A stretch of DNA of 64,000 nt from Leifsonia aquatica (GCF_014190775.1 NZ_JACHVP010000004.1:1-64000); one strand, 5' to 3'; counted from the first letter of the stretch, positions 1-7,777 are shown. The notes: generated by a model not told the origin, from the letters alone. A program made the numbers and translations.

Positions 1-421
1 TCTTCGCGGCGTTGACGAAGACGCGAGCTTGATCGTCCGGTTTCGTGATCATCGAGATGGTGGCGCACACGCACAGGATGATGTCGTAGTCGACGCCGTA
101 GTGGTCGTAGACGATGTCACCGCGCGTGCCAGTGACGCGGCCGGCGGTGTCGGCGTCCTCGAGTTGGGCGAGCATCTCGGTGCTGATGTCGATGCCGTGA
201 TACTCGACGGGTTGGCCGCCTTCTGCAAGTCGTTCCGCCAAGGGCAGGGCGACGCGGCCGGTACCCACGCCCAGCTCGAGCACGCGTTTCCCGCCGCCGA
301 CGTGTCCAGAGAGCCAGGCGAGTTCGCCTGGACCGATCGTCGTCCGGGGGAAGATCGTGTCGTAGATGTCGGCGAAGTCGGCGCCGTAGTGGAGGTACGA
401 GGGCGTGGTGCTTGCGGTCAT
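1..421 (-). CDS. class I SAM-dependent methyltransferase (C-terminus outside the window)
   Basis: Reading leftward from the ATG at 421, the frame is open to the window edge, giving 140 residues of the N-terminal half of a class I methyltransferase. Motif I is clear (LELGVGTGRVALPLAE, about residues 47-62), followed by the acidic end of strand 2 (YHGIDIS). Family knowledge: transfers a methyl group from S-adenosylmethionine in the cytoplasm; the substrate cannot be read from the sequence. It starts 45 bases after the stop of the small membrane protein at 467-748 and is the last visible member of the leftward peptide-locus operon, so a role in modifying the peptide or its N- or C-terminus is possible but inferred. 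The remaining genes of the operon lie beyond the edge. Confidence 0.8.
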   Translation of the reverse strand, partial: MTASTTPSYLHYGADFADIYDTIFPRTTIGPGELAWLSGHVGGGKRVLELGVGTGRVALPLAERLAEGGQPVEYHGIDISTEMLAQLEDADTAGRVTGTRGDIVYDHYGVDYDIILCVCATISMITKPDDQARVFVNAAK

Positions 422-466
422 GAGTCTCCAATTTGAAGATAGAAGGAATTGAGTTGAATTCGGGGG

Positions 467-748
467 TTACCGTCCGCGCGGCCCGCGGCACGTCGCTCCT
501 GCGTACTTGCCCGAGGCTGATGGTGAGCGTTTGGCTCGATGTTTCTGGCATGCTCGAACGATCGCGCCTGCCGTGTATCCGACCAGCGCGGCGAGTCCCT
601 CGCGCCATAGCGGGCCCGGCCATCCGATCAGGATCGAAGCGGTTATGGTGAGCAGACTGGCGGCGATGAAGGCAGCGAAGGGGTACTTGATACTTGCTGG
701 GGTTCGAGCCCATTCGTCGCGTCGAATGAGGTCAGAGAAGTAGCCCAT
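467..748 (-). CDS. small two-helix membrane protein of unknown function
   Basis: 93 residues. A short charged N-terminus (residues 1-20) is followed by two hydrophobic stretches (about 21-42 and 47-66) and a basic, proline- and glycine-rich tail. No family recognised. The start overlaps the end of the SdpA-like gene by 17 bases in another frame, which implies translational coupling. Its place between peptide-maturation genes and the methyltransferase suggests an accessory or self-protection membrane protein of the peptide system. SDP systems carry a multispanning immunity protein (SdpI), but there is too little sequence here to claim homology. Confidence 0.6.
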   Translation of the reverse strand: MGYFSDLIRRDEWARTPASIKYPFAAFIAASLLTITASILIGWPGPLWREGLAALVGYTAGAIVRACQKHRAKRSPSASGKYAGATCRGPRGR

Positions 749-1340
749 CGCGCCCCCTTTCGCTCGCCGGAGACTCGCCGGCAGTGGGAGGAGGCGTTGG
801 CGATGTCTTATCCAGCTGATGAGCCTTCGAGATGAACAGAATCTCGGGATCGACCGACTCGTCGTAGCCGCCGTGGAGGGTCACGAGGAACTGGACGGCA
901 GCGATTTCGGGGTCCTCTCGTTCGCGGGCCAACCGTAGGACATAGTCGCGTAGACCGGTGTAGGCGGGCACTGTTTCGATCGCATCGACGTCCCGCTCCT
1001 GGATGAGCGGGAGGAGGTCGCTGGTCATGTCGAAGATGGACTTCCTGAGTCTGCGCTGAGGAGCCCAGATGTTGTCGAGGAGGCCGCGCTTCTGTGGCTC
1101 GATCGTGTGCATCCAGGGTGTAGGTTGACCGTCGCAGCGGATGAATCGATGAAGCGGTTCGTAGTCGTGTATGGCCGGTCGTGGTGCGAAGAAGCTCCAC
1201 ATGGGTATCAAGGCTGCGGAGTCTTTTGCCCGGATCCGCGCGTATGCCCCTCCGGGCATTTGCTGGAGCACGGTGATGGTCAGCATGGATGCGGCAACCC
1301 CGACGACGGTCGCTAGCGTGATGCCCTTATGCCGCACCAT
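732..1340 (-). CDS. SdpA-like membrane-anchored protein of the peptide locus
   Basis: 202 residues with one N-terminal transmembrane helix (about 8-26) and a hydrophilic remainder. The segment around residues 45-60 (IPMWSFFAPRPAIHDYEPL) resembles the W-x-F-F-x-x-x-P signature of SdpA-family proteins. In Bacillus, SdpA and the HTTM protein SdpB convert the SdpC precursor into the SDP toxin. Here the gene overlaps the end of the HTTM-hydrolase gene by 14 bases and follows the two small peptides, the same functional neighbourhood. The SdpA assignment rests on one motif, topology and context, and is moderate. The acidic, proline-rich tail after residue 180 is probably poorly conserved. Confidence 0.55.
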   Translation of the reverse strand: MVRHKGITLATVVGVAASMLTITVLQQMPGGAYARIRAKDSAALIPMWSFFAPRPAIHDYEPLHRFIRCDGQPTPWMHTIEPQKRGLLDNIWAPQRRLRKSIFDMTSDLLPLIQERDVDAIETVPAYTGLRDYVLRLAREREDPEIAAVQFLVTLHGGYDESVDPEILFISKAHQLDKTSPTPPPTAGESPASERGRDGLLL

Positions 1341-3180
1341 GTACCGGCCTGCCCTTCAAGAAGTCGATGGTGATGTTGGCCAGGTCAGCTGCGAGGTGCG
1401 GCATGGCGATCATCGAGTCGTGCTTGCCGTCGACGACGACGAGATCCAGGTCCGCGTGAGAGGGATCGCGCGTGGCCTCGACGAGCTCCTCCTGGTGCTT
1501 TCGTTGATCGTCGAGTTCGACCGTCGCCTTGGACGCGACGACGAGGCAGGGGATCGGGGTCGTGAAGAGTGGGATCGGCTGGTCGGGCAGCGATCGGAGC
1601 AGCGCCGCGTACTCCCGCTGTGCGGCCCGCCACATGCGGTGGTTGCGCTCCTGAGCTACCGCTCTTTTCCTTGAGTGAGCGGGGAGGTAGCGGGTGGGGG
1701 GAGTGCCCGGATTGAGCGGGCCGATCCCGAACGACGTGATCCTTCGCTGTGTGGCGAACGCGTCAAGGAGCTTTCGTTGCTCCTTCATGGACAGTGAGCC
1801 GTCGGTGAACTGGTTAATGTTCGTGCTGTCAATGAAGACCAACGCATCGACGAAGCCGGGATACCGGTTTACGAGGAGGCGTGCGATTTCCCCGCCCATC
1901 GAGTGGGCGGCGATGACCAGGCGCTGGTCTGGTAGTCGCAGATGGTCGATGAGCGATTTGAGGTCGTCGACCGCGGCGTCTAAGGTCCACTCGGCTTCAC
2001 GTTGTGGAGAGAGTGTGCTTGCGCCGTAGCCAGCGCGCTCATACGCGACGACGCTGAAGTCCGTCTTCTGCGTGAGCGAGTCGGCGTACCACTGGTACAT
2101 CTCGATCGACGCGGCCAATCCTCCTTCGAAGACGACGAGCGTGTCACCGACGCCGGAGCGGCCCTGGTAGGCGAGGGTGTTGCCCGAAGAAGCGGTGATC
2201 TGTTCCCAGCCGAGAGGAAGCTCACGTAGCGAAAGTGATCGAGCGACGTTTGCCACCGCTAGCCCACCGATCGCTACTGCGCTCGTTGCGACCGCAGCGC
2301 GCGGGACGTCTCCCGCCGGCCTGTGGACCTGGAGGCCAGGGTGAGCAACGTAGTTGATGGCCGGGTGCACACCGGCGAATGCCCATGCGAACCGGCCCAG
2401 TCCCATCGCGTAGCCGTTCACCAGGTGGAAGGCGATTGCTGAGGCGGAGTAAAGACGCGTGATCGCGGGCGCCGGAAGGAGCGCGAGCGGATAGCTCACC
2501 TCCCAGGCAACGGTGCCCCATGTCGCGGATTTTGCGAGTTTCGGGTGTCGGTCGAAGAATTTCCAGAGTCGTTCATGGCCGTATCCCTGCGTGCGGAGGA
2601 CGCCCGTGATGGCGGTTCCTTCGCGCCACTCCTTCCCGAAGAGCTTGGCCACGCCGGCGACTGCGTAGGAGAGGGTTCCCTGCAACGCCGTGTACCATAA
2701 CGCGGCATCTTGAACGCGTGGGTTGGTCGAGAGACGCGCTATCGCGGCAGGAGCAAGGATCTGCGTTGTCGCTTGATCCGCCCCATCGGAGCCGTAGCGG
2801 TTGTAGAAGGCCAGAAGGCCCTCGGAGACCGCTAACTGCGCGCCCGCTATGCCTCGGATGATGTGGGCTGCGCGAGATTTTGGGGTGGGGGAGACGGTTA
2901 GGAGAGTTCCGGCCAGGACTCGGCTGGAGTGCAGGGCGACTAATGCCCACTTGCGATCGAGCGCCCGGAAGATCGCGCGCCCGATCACGGTCTTGCCGGG
3001 GTCCTGGCGGTTGATCTTTGACGCGCGTCGGACACCATCATCGTTGAGTTCTCGATGGTCGGCTAACGCCTCCAGGCTACTCACGGCACAGCTGAAGCCG
3101 GCGAACCGCTCACCAGTGGTGAGGGCTCGCCGGCGACGTACACCGGAGCTCATGTCGGCAGAATTACGGAAATACAACAC
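1327..3180 (-). CDS. HTTM (SdpB-like) membrane domain fused to an alpha/beta hydrolase
   Basis: 617 residues from a GTG start with CGGAG just upstream; an ATG at codon 10 has no ribosome site. Residues ~80-315 are multi-spanning and carry features of HTTM/SdpB proteins: NRYGSDGADQ (127-136) and AGVAKLFGKEWREG (175-188). Residues ~330-617 form an alpha/beta hydrolase: nucleophile elbow AHSMGGE with Ser427, and likely catalytic His587 in VDGKHDS. HTTM proteins include vitamin K-dependent carboxylases and SdpB; SdpB is required for SDP toxin maturation. A hydrolase on the same chain suggests a membrane-bound serine hydrolase or protease acting on the adjacent peptides, which is inference. It starts 18 bases after the second peptide gene and overlaps the SdpA-like gene. 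Confidence 0.8.
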   Translation of the reverse strand: MLYFRNSADMSSGVRRRRALTTGERFAGFSCAVSSLEALADHRELNDDGVRRASKINRQDPGKTVIGRAIFRALDRKWALVALHSSRVLAGTLLTVSPTPKSRAAHIIRGIAGAQLAVSEGLLAFYNRYGSDGADQATTQILAPAAIARLSTNPRVQDAALWYTALQGTLSYAVAGVAKLFGKEWREGTAITGVLRTQGYGHERLWKFFDRHPKLAKSATWGTVAWEVSYPLALLPAPAITRLYSASAIAFHLVNGYAMGLGRFAWAFAGVHPAINYVAHPGLQVHRPAGDVPRAAVATSAVAIGGLAVANVARSLSLRELPLGWEQITASSGNTLAYQGRSGVGDTLVVFEGGLAASIEMYQWYADSLTQKTDFSVVAYERAGYGASTLSPQREAEWTLDAAVDDLKSLIDHLRLPDQRLVIAAHSMGGEIARLLVNRYPGFVDALVFIDSTNINQFTDGSLSMKEQRKLLDAFATQRRITSFGIGPLNPGTPPTRYLPAHSRKRAVAQERNHRMWRAAQREYAALLRSLPDQPIPLFTTPIPCLVVASKATVELDDQRKHQEELVEATRDPSHADLDLVVVDGKHDSMIAMPHLAADLANITIDFLKGRPVHGAA

Positions 3181-3198
3181 GACTCCGATGCTCAGTGT

Positions 3199-3381
3199 TC
3201 AGCCACCGCGAATGACGTTCTTGACCATCTCGCCCACGAACCATCCTCCTTGGAGGGCGCCAAAGGCCATGGCAAGAGTCGGGGTAGCCAGGACCGCCGC
3301 GTCAGGCTTCCGCGTGATCGTCATTCGCTCCAGGGAGACACCCGCGCGCGACGTCTGGTCTTCGATTGCTTGTAGCAGCAT
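3199..3381 (-). CDS. candidate precursor peptide 2 (60 aa) of a ribosomal peptide system
   Basis: 60 residues: a charged, hydrophilic N-terminal half (1-27, the putative leader) and a hydrophobic, glycine-rich C-terminal half (28-60) ending Arg-Gly-Gly. It has no cysteine. Residues 28-39 (AAVLATPTLAMA) match residues 29-40 of the neighbouring peptide at 7 of 12 positions at the same relative place, so the two are probably paralogues. The start lies 12 bases after the stop of peptide 1, and its weak ribosome site (TAGGAC) overlaps that stop codon, a sign of coupling. It could be a toxin, a two-peptide bacteriocin partner or a self-immunity peptide. No known family is recognised. Confidence 0.65.
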   Translation of the reverse strand: MLLQAIEDQTSRAGVSLERMTITRKPDAAVLATPTLAMAFGALQGGWFVGEMVKNVIRGG

Positions 3382-3393
3382 GTCAGTCGTGTC

Positions 3394-3561
3394 CTAGCCG
3401 AAGCACTTGTTGAAGACCGTGTACATGCCGAAGCCGATCGCGGCAAACGCCACAACCGGACATGCGAGAACGGGGGCGCTTTCGCTGGGCATGACCTGAA
3501 CTCGAGACCCTCCCGCGGTGCTTTTCGCGTTGGCGTTGACGTATCCGAGTACGTTGCTCAT
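3394..3561 (-). CDS. candidate precursor peptide 1 (55 aa, two cysteines) of a ribosomal peptide system
   Basis: 55 residues, shorter than most gene finders report. An excellent ribosome site (AAAGGAGC) lies 7 bases before the ATG, much stronger than that of neighbouring genes, as expected for a highly translated precursor. Residues 1-28 are hydrophilic (putative leader). Residues 29-55 are hydrophobic and end FNKCFG, with Cys34 and Cys53 bracketing the core so that one intramolecular disulfide is possible. The motif APVLACPVVAFA (29-40) recurs in the next peptide. Downstream lie HTTM/SdpB-like and SdpA-like genes, upstream an exporter. The layout resembles a toxin or bacteriocin precursor; mature boundaries are unknown. 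Confidence 0.75.
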   Translation of the reverse strand: MSNVLGYVNANAKSTAGGSRVQVMPSESAPVLACPVVAFAAIGFGMYTVFNKCFG

Positions 3562-3579
3562 CTTGTAGCTCCTTTCATT

Positions 3580-3607
3580 CCGGTGCCGATCAGGCGGACG
3601 GCACCGG
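3580..3607 (-). promoter_or_regulatory. stem-loop just upstream of the peptide-1 ribosome site
   Basis: CCGGTGCCG at 3580-3588 pairs perfectly with CGGCACCGG at 3599-3607 (9-bp stem, 10-base loop). In the transcript it would fold about 5 bases ahead of the AAAGGAGC site of peptide 1, in the 156-base gap after the exporter permease. It has no U-run. It could be an RNA-processing or stabilising element that raises peptide expression above that of the exporter, or an attenuator. Confidence 0.45.
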
Positions 3608-3717
3608 TTCGTATGACTTCGTTGTGATTCGTGGATGAAGGGCTAGCCATGGCCGAGGCGGACCACGGGGGCTGCCATCTGAGGTTGTGGCGGACACCGA
3701 ATTCCTTTCGCTGTGGT

Positions 3718-4914
3718 CTACGCGGGGCGGGAGATGAGGTCTTTGACGCGGAGTCTTTGGTCGTACTGGATGACGCCGAGTTGGAACGCGGCGATCGCCA
3801 GTCGCAGGATCAGCGCGCCGATCACGAACAAGCCGATCGCGATAAGGGCCCCGGCCCAGGGGTTGAGCGCTCCGGTCGCGTTCAGGAGCAATGCGGTCAT
3901 GGGTGCAGTGAACGGGAAATAGGTCAGGATCGCCACGACGGGGCTGTCAGGTGTCATGAGGATGGTGGTGATGAAGTAGAGCGGCGCGATGGTGACGATC
4001 ACGACGGCGCTGTAGAACGGCGCGGCATCTTTGGCCGACGGCATGGCTGCCCCGATCAGGACCAAGACAGCGGCAAGGGTGAGCAGACCGCCCATGAGGA
4101 GTGCGAGCCCAAGCCCGACGCGCACGGGGTCCACGACGATCGTGTCGATCCCGAGGAAGCTGAGGTCTACGGTCGGTGCGGCGGCAGCGTAGAGCAGCAC
4201 CCCGGTGATGACGAAGATCCCGATCTGTACCAGACCCAGCAGGGCGAGGGCGAGGATCTTGCCCTGGATGAGGGCGCGGGCGGGGAGGGAGACGAGGATC
4301 ATCTCGCTGATCCGGTTTTCCTTCTCCTCAACGGCGGAGTTCAGCATCTGGTTGCCCAGCAGTGAGACGATCAGGATCAGCAGTACGGCGAGCAAGGCGG
4401 GCAGGATCATTGCGGAGATCCCTCCGGAGGGGGCACCGTCTGTGTAGGCGTGGATCGTCGTTGCCGGCGTCGTTCGAACCAGTTCTGCGGTGCTCGGGTC
4501 GAGGGTGCTGTCGATGCTGAGGGTGAATAGTTCACGGGCGAGGGTCGTGTAATCACTGTTGCCGAATGGGCCGCGGTCAGCCGCGTGGATCTCGACGAGC
4601 TCCGTGCTGGGGTTGGTTGGATAGTGGAGGTATGCGGTGAGCTTCCCGTCCTTCGTGCGCTGTTCCGCGTCGGAGCCCGCCGGGCGCCCTCCCAGACGCG
4701 CCGCTGCGGCCTCGGAGATGATTCCCGAGTCGTCTGAGTATTCGAAGCTGACGGGCTCCGACGTCTCGGGGGTGGAGGTGCCCGCCCAGGTCATCACGGC
4801 GATCATTGCCGCCATCAGAGCGGGAAGAAGGAGGGCGGCGATCCAGAACTGTGGCCGGCGGATTGTCCTGGTGAGTTCGAACCGGGTGACGATACGGACC
4901 TGATTGGCGCTCAT
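3718..4914 (-). CDS. ABC-2 type transporter permease (NatB/CcmB-like)
   Basis: 398 residues. One N-terminal helix (about 22-45) precedes a ~120-residue extracytoplasmic domain, then five or so closely packed helices from about residue 165 to 385; this is the topology of NatB-type ABC-2 permeases. It contains the cytoplasmic AVEEKENRISEMILVSLPA loop typical of the family. The start overlaps the stop of the ATPase gene by ATGA, so the two subunits are coupled. Such pairs export sodium, drugs or antimicrobial peptides. With peptide genes 156 bases downstream on the same strand, export of the peptide or producer self-protection is the likely job, by inference. Confidence 0.85.
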   Translation of the reverse strand: MSANQVRIVTRFELTRTIRRPQFWIAALLLPALMAAMIAVMTWAGTSTPETSEPVSFEYSDDSGIISEAAAARLGGRPAGSDAEQRTKDGKLTAYLHYPTNPSTELVEIHAADRGPFGNSDYTTLARELFTLSIDSTLDPSTAELVRTTPATTIHAYTDGAPSGGISAMILPALLAVLLILIVSLLGNQMLNSAVEEKENRISEMILVSLPARALIQGKILALALLGLVQIGIFVITGVLLYAAAAPTVDLSFLGIDTIVVDPVRVGLGLALLMGGLLTLAAVLVLIGAAMPSAKDAAPFYSAVVIVTIAPLYFITTILMTPDSPVVAILTYFPFTAPMTALLLNATGALNPWAGALIAIGLFVIGALILRLAIAAFQLGVIQYDQRLRVKDLISRPA

Positions 4915-5816
4915 GCGTAGACCTCCTCGTTGGCAGCGCCATAGAGGCTGACGAACACCTGATCCATCGACACTCGTTTCGGTTCGTAGGAGACCGGGCG
5001 TGCATCGCCGGCGACCAGGGCAGCAAGGATGTCCTCATCCGTCGCGCCAGCGGTCGGAAGCAGCTCGACGACATCGCCGACGCGGCGTGCCACGGTGTAG
5101 AGCGGCGATACTGGCAGTTCTCCCAGCAGGCGAGTCGCGATCGTTCGGGCGCCGTGGACGTCCTGGATCTCCTGGATCGTCCCGTACGCGGCGGCGTGCC
5201 CGTCCCGCAGCAGGAGTGCACGGTCACACAGCCGCTCGACTTCGTCCATGTTGTGGGTGACGAGGATCACGGTCGCTCCCGCCGCCTTGCGTTCGGCGAT
5301 CAGATCCATCAGTAGCTGCCGATTGACCGGGTCCAACCCCTTCGCCGGCTCATCGAGGATCAGCAGGCCCGGGTCCCCCATAATGGCTACGCCCAGCTGG
5401 ACCTTCTGTTGCTGACCGCCGGAGAGCTTCTCGAGTCGCATCCGTGCCCGGTCAGCGAGCCCGACGCGCTCCAGGTAGGTTTCCGACCAGGCGCGGGCCT
5501 CCTTGCGACCCAATCCCTTGATCTCGGCGAAGTACGCCATCACATCGAGAACGGTGTCCTTGCGATACAGACCGCGCTCCTCCGGGAGGTAACCCACCCG
5601 CGCGCGATCTCCTGGACGGAACGTCTGGCCATCGATGAGCAACTGGCCCCCGGTGGGCTGCAGCATTCCGAGTAGTGCGCGCAGCGTCGTGGTCTTGCCG
5701 GAGCCGTTGCTGCCGAGAAATCCGAAGGTTTCCCCGGACGCGACCGAGAACGAGAGATCATCTATGAGCACTCGGTCCCCGAAAACCATCCGGAAATTCG
5801 AGACGTCTACTCGCAT
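4911..5816 (-). CDS. ABC transporter ATP-binding protein (NatA-like)
   Basis: 301 residues from the ATG at 5816, which has GAGGGG five bases upstream; an in-frame start 30 bases earlier lacks one. Walker A GSNGSGKT (about 35-42), Q-loop region, signature LSGGQQ (131-136), Walker B LLILDEP (151-157) and the H-loop VTHNMDE are all present. The ~80-residue C-terminal extension is the accessory domain common in ATPases of ABC-2 exporters. It energises the adjacent permease at the inner face of the membrane. It is the first gene of the leftward peptide locus; 258 bases separate it from the next gene on its right. Confidence 0.9.
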   Translation of the reverse strand: MRVDVSNFRMVFGDRVLIDDLSFSVASGETFGFLGSNGSGKTTTLRALLGMLQPTGGQLLIDGQTFRPGDRARVGYLPEERGLYRKDTVLDVMAYFAEIKGLGRKEARAWSETYLERVGLADRARMRLEKLSGGQQQKVQLGVAIMGDPGLLILDEPAKGLDPVNRQLLMDLIAERKAAGATVILVTHNMDEVERLCDRALLLRDGHAAAYGTIQEIQDVHGARTIATRLLGELPVSPLYTVARRVGDVVELLPTAGATDEDILAALVAGDARPVSYEPKRVSMDQVFVSLYGAANEEVYA

Positions 5817-6074
5817 ACAGCCCCTCGCCTTTGATTGCCGTTCCACAGTCCAGACCGCGATCGTGTCGCGTGTGCCAGCATGTCCGGATCGCTTTTCGAG
5901 CGTATGAGCCTTCGGATCTCACACGGGGGCAGACTGGCGATTCTGCAGTACCGGTCAGCGTCCGGTTAAGCAGTTGAGGCACGGCCTGCGTAGTCACGGC
6001 CATGGTTTACGCGTCCCGCACATGGAAGGTGGAGCACAGCCTGGACCGAGCTCAGATGTGAGGTGACGCCGGCT

Positions 6075-7508
6075 TCAGGTCCGCGTCGATCCGAGTGCCG
6101 GCGCGGCCAGATTGAAGTGGGTGCGGAGCGCGTCGAGGGCGGCGAGGTGGCCGACCATGCCGTGGACACCGGGGCCTGGGGCTACGGCACTGGAGCAGTG
6201 GTAAACACCGCGGACGGGTGTGCGCCAGGGCGCGGGGTGGAGAGTAGGGCGCCTGGCGAACGCAAGCCCCCGGGTGGTGCCGGCGAGGATGTCTCCACCG
6301 ATCAGGCTCGGGTTGAGCGCTTCGAGTTCGGCGGGGCGAGTGGCTGTGATGGACAGGATCACGTCGCGGGCACCAGGTGCGAACTCTTCGATCCGGTCGA
6401 GGATCTGCTCCGTCATGTCGAGGGGGCAACCCGCGGGGACGCGAGTGTACGCCCAGGCCGTGTGGCGGCCGCGTCCGCGGGACGGGTCTACGACGGTGGG
6501 TTGTGTGAGCATTACAAAGGGATTTGCGGGCAGGCGGCCGGCGGCCACCTCGCGTTCCGCGTGCCGGAGCTCAGCTGCTGGGCCGCCGAGGTGCACGGTC
6601 GGGGACTGCCTCACCTCCGGGTTCAACCACGGCAGCGGCTCCGACAGAAGCAGGTCGAGCTTGAACACGCCAGGTCCAGGGAAGAGCGTCCTGCGAGCTC
6701 GCGTTCGTCGACGGGGGCCTGTGGCGACTATTCGCTCGGCGTCTCGGGCGGAAGTCGCAAGGAGGACGACGTCCGCTGGCGGCAGATCGTCCCAGTGGCG
6801 GACGGGCCGCTGGAGGTGCAAGACGCCTCCGTGTGCGCGAAGGTCAGCGACGAGAGCATCGGCCAGGCGCCCCGCCCCACCGATCGGGAGCGGCCATCCG
6901 CTCGTGTGCGCGAGGACGCCGAGCACCAGACCTACGCTGGCGGAGCTCGCCCCGCCGAGTGGCGCACCGGAATGAGCGGCGACGCCGGCGAACAGTGCTG
7001 CCGCGCGACCATTCGATGGGCGGGGATGACCGAGCAGGGCCTGCACGATTCCCTGCGCCATGGGCAGCGCAGTCCACGGCTTGAGGGCGGTGCGTAGGAC
7101 GGGCTGGGTTGCAACGGCACTGACTTGGATGGGGTGGTCGACAGCGATCGAGAAGAGTCGCCGCCACGCGTCTCCGTCAGCGCCGAGCGAGTCGATCGTG
7201 CGTTCAAGGTCGCGGTAGGCGATGGTGGCGGCGCCGCGCGGGAGCGGGTGGGCGTAGGAGATATCCGGTGTCACGTATGGGACCCGTTCGAGGGCCGCCC
7301 ATTCTGTGAAGAAGGGCGAAGCGGCAACGAAAGGATGCACGGCAGACCCCAGGTCGATCACTGCTCCGGTCTCGCCGAACTCCGTCGACCGCAGAGCACC
7401 GCCGTAGTCGGCGGTCGCCTCGAATACCTCGACCGGGACTCCTGCTCGAGCGAGCGTCACGGCCGCAGCCAAACCATTCGGGCCGCTTCCAACCACCACA
7501 GCATTCAT
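6075..7508 (-). CDS. phytoene desaturase-family FAD/NAD(P) oxidoreductase
   Basis: 477 residues. The N-terminal dinucleotide fold is textbook (VVVGSGPNGLAAAVTLARAG, residues 4-23), followed by the conserved EVFEA acidic strand and the GGALRS loop. The C-terminus has the second FAD segment (VYHCSSAVAPGPGVHGMVG). This matches the CrtI-like family whose members often act outside carotenoid synthesis; no other carotenoid genes are nearby, so the substrate is unknown. No Shine-Dalgarno sequence precedes the ATG. It is transcribed leftward toward the peptide locus, but a 258-base gap separates them, so it need not be part of that operon. Confidence 0.8.
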   Translation of the reverse strand: MNAVVVGSGPNGLAAAVTLARAGVPVEVFEATADYGGALRSTEFGETGAVIDLGSAVHPFVAASPFFTEWAALERVPYVTPDISYAHPLPRGAATIAYRDLERTIDSLGADGDAWRRLFSIAVDHPIQVSAVATQPVLRTALKPWTALPMAQGIVQALLGHPRPSNGRAAALFAGVAAHSGAPLGGASSASVGLVLGVLAHTSGWPLPIGGAGRLADALVADLRAHGGVLHLQRPVRHWDDLPPADVVLLATSARDAERIVATGPRRRTRARRTLFPGPGVFKLDLLLSEPLPWLNPEVRQSPTVHLGGPAAELRHAEREVAAGRLPANPFVMLTQPTVVDPSRGRGRHTAWAYTRVPAGCPLDMTEQILDRIEEFAPGARDVILSITATRPAELEALNPSLIGGDILAGTTRGLAFARRPTLHPAPWRTPVRGVYHCSSAVAPGPGVHGMVGHLAALDALRTHFNLAAPALGSTRT

Positions 7509-7546
7509 ATCGTGCAGAGGTTACATTGAACATCTGCTCATACGAT

Positions 7547-7777
7547 ATGAGAATTACCGCTGGCACCTGCGCTTGCCCGCTGGGTCGACGGGCACTCGAG
7601 GACCTGGAAACGCTGATCCCCGCGATCGGCCTCACGTCGGTCGATGATGTCGAGGCCCTCTACGAGTCCTTCTACCCCGGCGACGAGCTGACAGCGCGGA
7701 CGGCTGCCATCATCCAGGCCGTCCTCGACCAGGGCGCCCCGAAGCCGACTGCCCCGGCGCGCCCCGATCTCGGATAG
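7547..7777 (+). CDS. short open frame, possibly a truncated gene remnant
   Basis: 76 residues from an ATG at 7547; an alternative TTG start lies at 7526. Codon use has the strong G/C third-position bias of real genes here, but no family is recognised. Only 38 bases separate its ATG from the divergent flavoprotein start, and no convincing ribosome site is visible. Composition becomes clearly richer in G+C near this point, so it may be the 3' fragment of a gene cut by an old rearrangement. It could equally be a true small protein or non-coding. Confidence 0.3.
   Translation: MRITAGTCACPLGRRALEDLETLIPAIGLTSVDDVEALYESFYPGDELTARTAAIIQAVLDQGAPKPTAPARPDLG

Noticed and set aside
1-3561. Daptide-type peptide cluster, known from Microbacterium
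   Set aside because: Those clusters also carry a methyltransferase and transporter, but their precursors end in Thr and need a decarboxylating oxidase and an aminotransferase. Here the peptides end in Gly and no such enzymes are visible. The part beyond position 1 could change this view.
3603-3717. Additional precursor peptide in the gap before peptide 1
   Set aside because: The only ATG-started minus-strand frame I traced there is about 11 codons and has no ribosome site.
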